From a virus, in IMG/VR virus record IMGVR_UViG_3300028558_000050, positions 1 to 40,807 of that record: a stretch of 40,807 nucleotides of DNA; one strand, written 5' to 3'. The position numbers were made by a program, and so were the translations under genes. The notes under the pieces are model-generated. The model was not told the DNA's origin, did no database searches, and saw only the letters and a program-made list of their open reading frames with translations. Position 1 is the stretch's first letter. Every line of letters starts with the position of its first letter. Below, one piece after another: positions 21,017-28,964 of this stretch.

Positions 21017-21667
21017 CTAGTTGGCCTTTGAGGCGTACCAAAGCTCCGCTTCCCGCAGCATCACGGTGTCTGTGCCGACCACCGTTAGGCCGCTGACCGT
21101 GAAGTAGAGGGCGTTGGAAATGTTGGAGATCGTGACCGCAGCGCCGTAGGCGTTGTTGCCGTTGCCCGAGTAGCCGATCGACGAGCTCTGGGCCGCGTTG
21201 TTGGAGAGCTGCTGCAGCGAGGTTGCCGACGCCACCCTGAAATCGAGATCGACCGCCATGGTGCGATTGGGCGCACTCATGATGCCCGCGCCGCTGTAAA
21301 GCTGGGTGTCCGAGGTCGTGCCCGCCGTGCCCATGCGGAACTTCATGTTGCCGACTTCGGCGGTCCCGCTCTTGGACATCGTCAGGCGCAGCCGCAGCCG
21401 ATCGCCAACCTGCAGGAGCGCGGCCGGAATTTGGTACTGAAACATGATCGTCTCAGCCGCGCCGCCGGTTCCGCTATCGGCGTCCAGGCTGGCGAGCAGC
21501 GCCTGGCCGTTGAGCGGCTTCCAGCGCGTGCCGTCGTCCTGGAGCGTGTTGCCCTTGGTCCCGAAGTTGGAGCAGAACGCCTGGCGGCCGATGATGCCGG
21601 CGGCCGGCAGGGACGCGAAGGCGTAGACGGGAATGATGCCGGAACCGCCGGCTGCGATCATGCTCAT
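21017..21667 (-). CDS. Putative fibre-associated/receptor-binding protein (216 aa)
   Basis: The protein is rich in Gly/Ser/Thr/Asn and beta-prone repeats (FRMGTAGTTSDTQLYSGAGI; SIGYSGNGNNAYGAAVTISN), typical of phage fibre tips and adhesins. ATG 21667 is preferred over a start at 21745 because the longer N-terminus is Arg/Pro-rich noise that overlaps the upstream gene. It ends in a Trp-containing tail (AELWYASKAN), similar in style to the upstream gene (TVWYTQS). The assignment as a host-contact protein is by composition and context only. Confidence 0.65.
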   Translation of the reverse strand: MSMIAAGGSGIIPVYAFASLPAAGIIGRQAFCSNFGTKGNTLQDDGTRWKPLNGQALLASLDADSGTGGAAETIMFQYQIPAALLQVGDRLRLRLTMSKSGTAEVGNMKFRMGTAGTTSDTQLYSGAGIMSAPNRTMAVDLDFRVASATSLQQLSNNAAQSSSIGYSGNGNNAYGAAVTISNISNALYFTVSGLTVVGTDTVMLREAELWYASKAN

Positions 21668-21677
21668 GTGCCCGCTC

Positions 21678-22130
21678 CTACGACTGCGTGTACCAAACGG
21701 TGCCGGACAGCTGGTTCGCGCCGGATAGATTGGCGACGAAGGCATTGCCGGCCGTCGTGATGTAGAGCGGGTTGCCGTCGTTACTCTCGAGGACGATGGC
21801 CGACAGCGACATTGCCCCGGTCAGGTCGGCGCCTCCCGTGCCGTCGCGGAACTTGATCGTGCCCGCCACGAGCGTGAGCAGGATGCGAAACACGCGGATG
21901 GTCTGCGCAGCTGCCAAGGCGACCAGGGTGTTGTCGCCGGCACCGGCCACGTCGATCTTGGCCCGCGAGTATGCGCTGGTCAGCGCCGGCGCCGCTGCCG
22001 GCTGTGGGGCGACCGGCAATGGCGTGGTCGTATCGACCGGCACCAGGAGGCCGCCCGCCGTGCGCTGATAGAGCTGGACCGGCAGGCGGGGGTCCTGCTG
22101 GTCGTTGGTAAAGATGGTCTGCGTCGTCAT
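21678..22130 (-). CDS. Putative fibre-associated protein (150 aa)
   Basis: ATG 22130 has a strong ribosome binding site (AGGAGGA). A Pro-rich linker (VDTTTPLPVAPQPAAAPALT) is followed by a beta-rich half (VFRILLTLVAGTIKFRDGTG; LESNDGNPLYITTAGNAFVA) that looks like a small jelly-roll or fibre head. It follows the main fibre gene and precedes the 216-aa fibre-type gene. No known family is recognised. A part of the receptor-binding apparatus is likely from context. Confidence 0.65.
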   Translation of the reverse strand: MTTQTIFTNDQQDPRLPVQLYQRTAGGLLVPVDTTTPLPVAPQPAAAPALTSAYSRAKIDVAGAGDNTLVALAAAQTIRVFRILLTLVAGTIKFRDGTGGADLTGAMSLSAIVLESNDGNPLYITTAGNAFVANLSGANQLSGTVWYTQS

Positions 22131-22138
22131 GTGTCCTC

Positions 22139-23722
22139 CTAGAGCGAGAGCCGCGCGGAAAGAGTGTTGAGCTGTGCGCCGGCCGCGACGCCGCCGGGGT
22201 TGCCGCTGCCGAACACCGTGGAGACGACGCCGGTGGCGTCCGTCTCCATGGCCTGCAGGTAGTGGAAGCCGAGCGACGGCTGGAAACCGCCGGCGGCGAT
22301 CGCCATGGCGTTGGTGCTCCAGGTCGTGCCGACCAAGGGCGGCGTGGCCACGATGCTGTCGCGGCCGACGCCGATGTAGTGGATGCCGGTCGAGCTGCAG
22401 AACGCCTCGCTGGTCACGGACGGCGCGACTTCGGCCAAGCCGTCGATGTAGCTGATCCGGTTGGCGTTGCTGGCGTTGAGGGCGCGCCAGACGCCCAGGT
22501 TGTAGGTCCACGATGCCGTGCTGTCCTGGCTCTGCCCGTTGACCTGGACGCGGTTGTAGGCGTTGAACACGCCCAGGATCGCGTTGCTGCCGCCGGCGCT
22601 CGCCGCCGGCATCGGGTTCCAGTCGATCTGCGCGGCGCCGTTGGAGCGCACCGTGCCGACATAGGTGCCGAAGTTCGCCGCCGGCCCGTTGGCGATCGCC
22701 TGCTTGTTGGTCCACAGCCCCTGCACGCGCTGCAGCTCGGTCGTGCCGGCGCCGGCGCCGCGCGCCGTGTCCGACGACCAGGCCGGCCCGCGCGTCAGGC
22801 GGATCGTGCCGCCGTCGTTCCACACGAACAGGTCATAGTTGCTGTTGTTGCCCACGGCCGCCGGGCCGGCCTTGTTGGTCGCCGCCTGCGTGGTGTCGTT
22901 CTGCAGCTCGGCGAACACCGTGGGCACCATCGACGCGCCGTCCCATATCGGCACGAGCTGGCCGACATACGGCGTGTAGTAGACGATCGTGCGGCCGGTC
23001 TGCGCCGCCGCCATCACCGGGGCGCCGGTCAGCAGCGTCAGCCGGCCCTGCGGCGGCGCCTCGACCTGCACCGCCGAGACGGCGCCGATCGCCGTCCGGA
23101 AAGTCGGCGCGTCGGCCAGGTTCAGCAGCCCCCGAACGAAGGCCGAGAAGCCGAGGTTGCCGAGGAACGCCGCCGCATTGGCATCGGCCAGGCGCGGGAT
23201 CAGCCACGCCGCCACCACCATGGCGCCAGGCGTGAGCGGCGCGCCGACCGTGAGCTGGCCCGCGATCGCGTCGAACAGCAACGCCATGCCTTTGCGGCTG
23301 TCGGGCGGCGGGATCACCAGCGCGTCGTCGTCGTCGAACGGGCTGGCCTGGATGGCACGGCGGAACAGGTAGCGCGCATGCGCGCCCAGGATCAGCGCCT
23401 GGTCGTAGCGATAGCCGCGCGCAGCCGCCGGCTCCTGCTTGAAGTCCGACGGGTCGGGAGCGCCGGACACTTCCGAGGGGAATATCTCCAGCGCCAGGAT
23501 CGAGCCGGCCGCGATCGCCGGCGCGCTGTTGAACACCACGGCGCCGCCGGCGGGATTGCCCATGCCCGTCACCTGGTAGCCTGGCAGCGCCAGGGCGTTG
23601 CCCAGGCTGTCGATCCAGGCCACCTGCATGTCGGCGGCGTTGAGGCAGAGGTTGTCGTAGGCGAACGACACCTGGACGCCGTTCGGCTCATAGGTCCAGC
23701 GGTTGGTCGTTTGTGTTCTCAT
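22139..23722 (-). CDS. Tail fibre with T7 gp17-like N-terminal anchor
   Basis: This 527-aa protein begins like T7-type tail fibres: TNRWTYEPNGVQVSFAYDNL, then WIDSLGN and IFPSEVSGAPDPSDFKQEPA. This is the region that binds the tail tube (compare the N-terminal domain of T7 gp17). The middle is helical and Ala-rich. The distal part is beta-prone (NDGGTIRLTRGPAWSSDTAR; YIDGLAEVAPSVTSEAFCSS), ending NTLSARLSL. ATG 23722 overlaps the previous stop as ATGA. It probably forms six trimers that scan the host surface; the two small genes that follow may add tip parts. Confidence 0.8.
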   Translation of the reverse strand: MRTQTTNRWTYEPNGVQVSFAYDNLCLNAADMQVAWIDSLGNALALPGYQVTGMGNPAGGAVVFNSAPAIAAGSILALEIFPSEVSGAPDPSDFKQEPAAARGYRYDQALILGAHARYLFRRAIQASPFDDDDALVIPPPDSRKGMALLFDAIAGQLTVGAPLTPGAMVVAAWLIPRLADANAAAFLGNLGFSAFVRGLLNLADAPTFRTAIGAVSAVQVEAPPQGRLTLLTGAPVMAAAQTGRTIVYYTPYVGQLVPIWDGASMVPTVFAELQNDTTQAATNKAGPAAVGNNSNYDLFVWNDGGTIRLTRGPAWSSDTARGAGAGTTELQRVQGLWTNKQAIANGPAANFGTYVGTVRSNGAAQIDWNPMPAASAGGSNAILGVFNAYNRVQVNGQSQDSTASWTYNLGVWRALNASNANRISYIDGLAEVAPSVTSEAFCSSTGIHYIGVGRDSIVATPPLVGTTWSTNAMAIAAGGFQPSLGFHYLQAMETDATGVVSTVFGSGNPGGVAAGAQLNTLSARLSL

Positions 23723-26700
23723 AGGCGGGGTGCCTCCTGCGGCGACAGCCAAAAGGTCTGCTTGTTCTCGCGCTGGATGCGCTGCTCGGTGCGGCGCAGG
23801 TAGCCAGGGCTCAGCGCCTCCTGGACCGGATAGAGCGCCAGGTACTTGAGCGCCGGCTGCAGCCACCACAGGTTCGCGAACGGCGTGTTGCTGGCGGCGA
23901 AGCGCAGGCCGTGGGCGGCCAGGCCGGGACCGTAGCGTCCGGCGGCCGCTCCCTCGGGATCGCGCGCCTGGGCGTAGAGGCTCATCAGATCCGATGCGGT
24001 GCCGAAGGTCGGCCCCGCCGCCGTCTCGATCGCCGACTGGCCGAAGCGGTTGAACTGGCCGAACGCATAGTCGCCCAGGATGCCGAGGCCGCCGCCCTGC
24101 ATCAGCGCGGCCGCCCAGGTGTTGGGGCTCGACGGATCGCGCGGGTTCTTGCCAGCCAGCAGCTCCTTGGCGCTCATTGCCAGGTAGCCCCACACGCCGA
24201 GCTGGAACGCCATGCAGGCGACGCGCGCCGTGGCCGACAGCCGGCCGCCCTCGCCGCCATGCAGGTCGCGGCCGATCGACCGCGTCATCATCGCCACCGA
24301 GAAGGACTTGAACTGCATGACGAAGCGCAGCGCCTCGCCCAGGTAGTCGCCGCGCTCGGTGCCCAGGTTGACCATCGCCCGCTCGCGCGCGCCTGGCGTC
24401 ACCACGGCATGATCGACGCGGTCGGTAATCAGCGCGGCATAGGCGCCGGCGACGCGATCGCGCGCCTCGCGCAGCACCCGCTCGGACGGGATCACGTCAT
24501 TTTCGATGTCGGTCGATCGCGCCATGAACTGGCCGAGCGGTATCTGGCGCACGTTCTCGGGCGTCAGGAACTCCACGCCGTCCTCGGCGGCATGGACAGC
24601 CGCGCTGCGCAGCACGTTCCAATCGGCCGGCGTGAGGCCGTACTGCGTCAGCGTGCGCTGTGTCGGGCGCGGCAGCGCCTCAAAGGCATGCTCGCGCTGC
24701 AGGGCGAAGTAGCGCGACAGCACCAGGCCGGCCGTCGTCTTGTGTGCATCGGTCCACCACGACAGGCCGTTGAGGCGGAAGAACAGCGCGGCGGCCCGGC
24801 TGATGCCGCCAGGTGGCGCGCTCTCGCCGCCGATCCGCGCCAGCACCGTCCCGCTCAGGCTCTCAAAGCCGACGCCCAGCAGGTCGGCGACGATGCGGCG
24901 CTCGCCCGATCGGCGGCCCCGGAACATGCCCTCCAGCATGTCGGCGTAGCCCTGCAGCGCGCCGCGTCCCTGGTAGCGCAGCTCGGCCGCCGCCGTCGCC
25001 ACGTCGCCGAAGCTCGACAGCATGGCGCCGCCCAGCCTGGCCATCGACTGCAGCACGCGGATCGAGGCCGCGCGCGACGCCAAGGTCGGGTTGGCGACCT
25101 GGCGCGCCGCGCCGGTCACTTCGGCCAGCTGCCAGTCCAGGCGCCGGCGCGTGACGGCCGTGGCCAGGGCGTTGTCGCCGGTGTTCTTCGCCTCGCGCAG
25201 CAGCTCGGAGCGCCACAGCTGGAACATCGCCTCGGGGTTGGTGCCGAGATTGCGCTGCAGCGATATGGCCGAAGCCGCGCCCTCGATCTCGCGGATGATG
25301 TTGTCGGCGACGCCGCCCTGGCCGTACTGGCGCTGATAGGCCAGCTCGTCCTCGGCCGACTTGAAATGCAGCTCGCGATGCGCCGCCCGTTTGCGCGCCA
25401 GGTTCTGCGGCCCGATCGCCGACATGAGGCCGCGAAACTCCTGGCTGTCGCCGCGCATCCAGGTATCGGCCGCGATCGAGTTGTAGATGCGGCGCAGGAA
25501 GGTGTCCGGATCGACCGGCCCACGGATGCGTTTGTCGTACTCGAACATGCGCTCCCACAGCTCGCCGATCAGGTCGGCAGCTCGCTCGGCCCGCTCGGCG
25601 AGCTGGGCGGCCAGCTCGACGCGCTCGGCCAGGTGCTGGCGCACCAGGTCATTTTCGATCGTGCGGCCGCGTCCGGCGGTCGCCTGGCGGTGCAGCTCGT
25701 CCAGGCGCTCGCGCGCACGGGTCAGCGCCACGCGCGCCTCGCCGAGCTGGCGGCCGCTCACGTCCTGGGTGCCGCGCTCGCCGAACAGCGGCGCCGCCTC
25801 GCGGCCGCCTTCCCTGGCCTTCTGCGCCAGGTCCATGTAGCGGCCGAGCGCATCGGCCATGGCCTTCCGCGCCTCCTCGATCTGGCCGGCGCTCTGCCGC
25901 TCGTCGGCCGACAGCCGGCGGCCGCGCGCCGTCGCCTTTTCGTCCAGCCGGTTCTCGCTGCGCAGCGCGGCCAGCGTCTCGCCCATCTCGGCGCTGGCGA
26001 CCATCGAATGGACGCGCACCTGGCGGCGTTCCTCCCGGAGCTGGGCCAGCAGCTCCTCCTGGCGCTGGAAGGTCTGCGCCTGGTCGAGGCGCGGCAGGAT
26101 GTCGGCGCGCCAGCGATCGTAGCCGGCCCGGCGCACGCGCAGGCTGTCGTGGCTCTGCCGGGTCACGTAGCCATCGAGTTTTCCTCGCCAGCCGCCGCTG
26201 TCGTTCTCCTGGCGGCGCAGGTCCTCGCGCACACGCTCGATCGCGCCGGCGATCGTGACGGCGTCAGGGTGCGCCGCCTCGCCGCGCAGCGCCTTCGCGA
26301 TGTCGAGTTCAAAGCTCGGCTCTGAGAACAGCCGCACCAGGCGATCGCCGTTGCCGAGGCGCCGCAGATCGGCCAGCAGCGCGCCGGCGCTGGTCAGGTA
26401 GATGCCGTGCGCCTCGGCCGCGACCGACTTGCGGCCGCCGGCGATCGGCGTGTTGATGCCGACCAGGCGCGCCTCCAGGGCGAGGCCCGCGTCCACCGTC
26501 TGCCGGGCGGCTGCCAGAAAGGACATGCCGTCGCGGTAGACCAGCTTGTTGCGGATCACCTGGCGCTGGGCGACCGCCTTCTCGATCTCGATTTGCCGCG
26601 CCACCGTGCGCGCCGCCGCCAGCCAATCGGCCGGGTAGCCCTCGGCGAACAGCCGGCCGCGCTCGGCGTCCAGGCGCTCAAAGAGCGCGTCAAATTCCTC

Positions 26701-26760
26701 GATCGTGATGCGCCGGCCGAGCGCCGTGGCGACTGCGGCCATGCAGTCCTGGAAGCTCAT
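23719..26760 (-). CDS. Large internal virion/DNA ejection protein (1013 aa)
   Basis: This very large helical protein is in the place of T7 gp16-type ejection proteins, just before the tail fibre gene. The N-terminal half is charged and coiled-coil-like (RRQENDSGGWRGKLDGYVTR; EELLAQLREERRQVRVHSMV). The second half has Ala/Gly-rich segments able to insert in membranes (ARLGGAMLSSFGDVATAAAE; AFQLGVWGYLAMSAKELLAG). It ends KQTFWLSPQEAPRL. I see no clear lysozyme motif. Such proteins leave the capsid first and form the channel for genome entry. ATGA overlaps at both ends fix the boundaries. Confidence 0.72.
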   Translation of the reverse strand: MSFQDCMAAVATALGRRITIEEFDALFERLDAERGRLFAEGYPADWLAAARTVARQIEIEKAVAQRQVIRNKLVYRDGMSFLAAARQTVDAGLALEARLVGINTPIAGGRKSVAAEAHGIYLTSAGALLADLRRLGNGDRLVRLFSEPSFELDIAKALRGEAAHPDAVTIAGAIERVREDLRRQENDSGGWRGKLDGYVTRQSHDSLRVRRAGYDRWRADILPRLDQAQTFQRQEELLAQLREERRQVRVHSMVASAEMGETLAALRSENRLDEKATARGRRLSADERQSAGQIEEARKAMADALGRYMDLAQKAREGGREAAPLFGERGTQDVSGRQLGEARVALTRARERLDELHRQATAGRGRTIENDLVRQHLAERVELAAQLAERAERAADLIGELWERMFEYDKRIRGPVDPDTFLRRIYNSIAADTWMRGDSQEFRGLMSAIGPQNLARKRAAHRELHFKSAEDELAYQRQYGQGGVADNIIREIEGAASAISLQRNLGTNPEAMFQLWRSELLREAKNTGDNALATAVTRRRLDWQLAEVTGAARQVANPTLASRAASIRVLQSMARLGGAMLSSFGDVATAAAELRYQGRGALQGYADMLEGMFRGRRSGERRIVADLLGVGFESLSGTVLARIGGESAPPGGISRAAALFFRLNGLSWWTDAHKTTAGLVLSRYFALQREHAFEALPRPTQRTLTQYGLTPADWNVLRSAAVHAAEDGVEFLTPENVRQIPLGQFMARSTDIENDVIPSERVLREARDRVAGAYAALITDRVDHAVVTPGARERAMVNLGTERGDYLGEALRFVMQFKSFSVAMMTRSIGRDLHGGEGGRLSATARVACMAFQLGVWGYLAMSAKELLAGKNPRDPSSPNTWAAALMQGGGLGILGDYAFGQFNRFGQSAIETAAGPTFGTASDLMSLYAQARDPEGAAAGRYGPGLAAHGLRFAASNTPFANLWWLQPALKYLALYPVQEALSPGYLRRTEQRIQRENKQTFWLSPQEAPRL

Positions 26761-28964
26761 CGGCCACCGTCCAGCTGGCAGCTCGCCAGCGCGTCGATCG
26801 CCTTGGCTTCCTCATCGAAGAAGCGGCCTGTTTCGTCGAAGATGGCGCGTGTGCCCTCGTCGTCGAGGGCGTGGCCGTAGTCGCGCAGGTCGTCGGCCAG
26901 GAGCTGCGCCGTGTCGCGCGCCTCGGCCTGCAGGCGCTGGTCGCGCGCGCTCAGCGCGTCGGGATCGGCGTGAAGGTCGGCGGCCTGCTGCCGCTCAGCG
27001 AACTCGGCTAGCCCTTCGCCGGCTCCTTGGGACCCTTGGGCTCCGTCGTCCCCCGCTCGTCGAAGTCCGGCACCCTCTGCCGCAGCACGATCCTGGCCTG
27101 GTCGATCAGCACCAGCTTGGCCACCTTCATCCGCTCCCCGTCCGGCAGCTCGCCGGCCAGGAGCGCCTTGCCCCTCGCCACTCTGGTCTGCAGCTCCTTC
27201 ATGGTCGGCATAGTACCGCTCCAGCTCCTCTAGCGTGACGGCCGGTATGTCCCGCTCGTCCGCCACCATATCAGTTTCGCGCGCGCCTGGCTCGACCTCG
27301 CGCGCGGCAATCTCGGCCTCGGCCGCCGCCGCCTCGGCATCAAGGCGATAGGCCAGCTCGGCGCTGGCGTCCGGCCCGAGCTGGTCGATGCGGTCCAGGA
27401 GCGACATCAGTTTTTGCGTGTCGCGATCCTGCGCCAACAGCCAGGCCAGGCGCCGGGGCTCCATGCCCTTGGTCTGGATGCCACGGTCCTCCAGGTCCTG
27501 GCGGAACGCCGCGAAATAGTCCTGCTGGACATGCCAGGCCTCGGTGTAGCTGTCCTCGGGGAAGTGCTTGCGCCGACCGCTCGCGTCCTCGATCAGCGCG
27601 TTGACGAAGGCATCGACATCGACCCCGCTGCCGGTCACCGTCTCCTTGCCGAAGCGGTAGCCGGCATCGTGCGCGGCCTGCGCCATGTGATCGGCCTGGC
27701 GGCCGTTCTCTTTCGTGCGCAGCATGCCGGGCTGGCGATGCACGTCCGCCGCCGTCAGCTCGGCCGCCTCGGGTGTGCCCTGGCGCAGGCCACCGCCCCG
27801 TCGCACGAAATCGCCCAGCGACTGCGGCCGCCTCAACGGCACTTCCGGCTCCCAGCCGCGCGACACGCGCGTCGCCAGCTTTAGGTCCTCCGCGCTCGGC
27901 TGGAAGCCCGCCGGCGGCCCGACATAGGGCAGCTCGCGGCCGCTGATCGTCTGCGCCTGCAGCTCGGGCACGACGGTGCGATGGTCCTGCTCGATCGCCG
28001 CCTTGATCGCCGGCCAGTTGGGATCGGCGGCCAGCACCGGCGTCACGTCCACCGGCTTGTCCTGGGCGAGCTGCGACACGGCCACGCGCATTGCCGCGTC
28101 TTTCGTCTCGGGTCGCAGCTGTTCCATGCGCTCGGCCACCGGCTGGCGCGGCGGCGGCGTCTCATCCTTCACCGGCTCCGACCAGGCACGAATTGCGGAC
28201 GGCTCCGCGCGAATGGCGGACGGCTCCCCGCGTGGGGCAGAGGGAGCCGTCCTGTCCGCGATCGGTGGAGGGGACCAGCGATCGCGGATGAAGCGGAAGC
28301 CCGCACCTGCGCCGTAGGCTGCGCCATGCAGCGCGACGCCGAGGCCTCCGCCGAAACCGACATTCATCAGCGTGTCGAGCATCGAATACTCGTCGCCGAG
28401 AGATCGACGATCGAGAGCAGCCAGCGGCTCCAGGAGCAGCTGGCCGGCACCGCCCTCGATCGCTCCACGCGCCAGCGTCGCACCGAACGCCGATCGCGCG
28501 GCCCATGTGGCGTAGCGCGCTTCACCGACCACCGGCACCAGGGCCGAGGCGATGTTGAGCGGGTCCGCCGCCATGGCCAGGAACTCAGCGCCACCACCCA
28601 GCAACCACGGCAGCGTGCCGTAGCCGCGCTCGATGCGGGCGCGCTTGAACACCGTTTCAGCCGCGCCCTGGCGGCGCTTCTCGCCGGCCAGCACGTCATA
28701 GGCGCCCTGCGCGATCGGCTGGTCGAAGCGCAGGCCGAGATCGCGGCCCTGGTCGGAGGCCTCCTGCGCCGTCAGCAGCCGCTCGCCGCGCGCGCGCGCG
28801 AACTCGTCGCTGTAGCTCGCCTGCACCACGCGGCCGGCCTGGCTGAGCGGGCCGGCGTTCCAGGCGTCAGACATAACCTCGCCCAGGTACTCGCCGAGGC
28901 CGGCGCGGTATTGGTCGATGCCTACGTCGCGCACCGTGCGGATCGGATCGAGGCCGAGGCTCAT
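26757..28964 (-). CDS. Internal virion/ejection protein with phage-shared domain (735 aa)
   Basis: This is the second large ejection-module protein, coupled by ATGA on both sides. The N-terminal part (1-230) contains hydrophobic helices (GYGTLPWLLGGGAEFLAMAA; GFGGGLGVALHGAAYGAGAG). A segment recurring in phage virion proteins follows (RPQSLGDFVRRGGGLR, then PGMLRTKENGRQADHMAQAA). Residues about 585-650 change to a Gly/Ala/Arg-rich composition (GEGQGAPGRRAAGRGADEGG) exactly where another frame encodes the nested 67-aa ORF. After that the acidic, helical style returns (LLADDLRDYGHALDDEG). A 21-base tandem repeat at 28190-28231 encodes the repeated EPSAIRA. Confidence 0.72.
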   Translation of the reverse strand: MSLGLDPIRTVRDVGIDQYRAGLGEYLGEVMSDAWNAGPLSQAGRVVQASYSDEFARARGERLLTAQEASDQGRDLGLRFDQPIAQGAYDVLAGEKRRQGAAETVFKRARIERGYGTLPWLLGGGAEFLAMAADPLNIASALVPVVGEARYATWAARSAFGATLARGAIEGGAGQLLLEPLAALDRRSLGDEYSMLDTLMNVGFGGGLGVALHGAAYGAGAGFRFIRDRWSPPPIADRTAPSAPRGEPSAIRAEPSAIRAWSEPVKDETPPPRQPVAERMEQLRPETKDAAMRVAVSQLAQDKPVDVTPVLAADPNWPAIKAAIEQDHRTVVPELQAQTISGRELPYVGPPAGFQPSAEDLKLATRVSRGWEPEVPLRRPQSLGDFVRRGGGLRQGTPEAAELTAADVHRQPGMLRTKENGRQADHMAQAAHDAGYRFGKETVTGSGVDVDAFVNALIEDASGRRKHFPEDSYTEAWHVQQDYFAAFRQDLEDRGIQTKGMEPRRLAWLLAQDRDTQKLMSLLDRIDQLGPDASAELAYRLDAEAAAAEAEIAAREVEPGARETDMVADERDIPAVTLEELERYYADHEGAADQSGEGQGAPGRRAAGRGADEGGQAGADRPGQDRAAAEGAGLRRAGDDGAQGSQGAGEGLAEFAERQQAADLHADPDALSARDQRLQAEARDTAQLLADDLRDYGHALDDEGTRAIFDETGRFFDEEAKAIDALASCQLDGGR
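27008..27211 (-). CDS. Nested ORF inside the 735-aa ejection-protein gene (67 aa)
   Basis: This ORF lies wholly within the large ejection-protein gene in another frame. Its product looks like a natural helical protein (MKELQTRVARGKALLAGELP; MKVAKLVLIDQARIVLRQRV) with a Pro/Lys/Glu tail. The host frame over the same bases is low-complexity. ATG 27211 has GGAG eight bases upstream (ctggagcggtact). It may be a true overlapping gene. It could also be the authentic downstream reading frame reached by frameshifting, or by an indel relative to the real gene. Function is unknown. Confidence 0.5.
   Translation of the reverse strand: MPTMKELQTRVARGKALLAGELPDGERMKVAKLVLIDQARIVLRQRVPDFDERGTTEPKGPKEPAKG
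28190..28231. repeat. Two 21-base tandem repeats in the ejection-protein gene
   Basis: Unit 1 (28190-28210) and unit 2 (28211-28231) differ at only two positions. On the coding strand they encode the repeated GEPSAIR / AEPSAIR in the Pro/Ser/Arg linker of the 735-aa protein. Such in-frame duplications often arise by slippage and vary between relatives. Confidence 0.7.

Noticed and set aside
18000-23722. A diversity-generating retroelement as in BPP-1
   Set aside because: I found no reverse transcriptase gene and no template/variable repeat pair near the fibre genes, although the head genes resemble BPP-1.
23911-26325. An 804-aa plus-strand ORF opposite the largest ejection-protein gene
   Set aside because: It is a GC-rich antisense shadow with His/Gln/Arg/Ala-rich composition, and no start signal or coupling.
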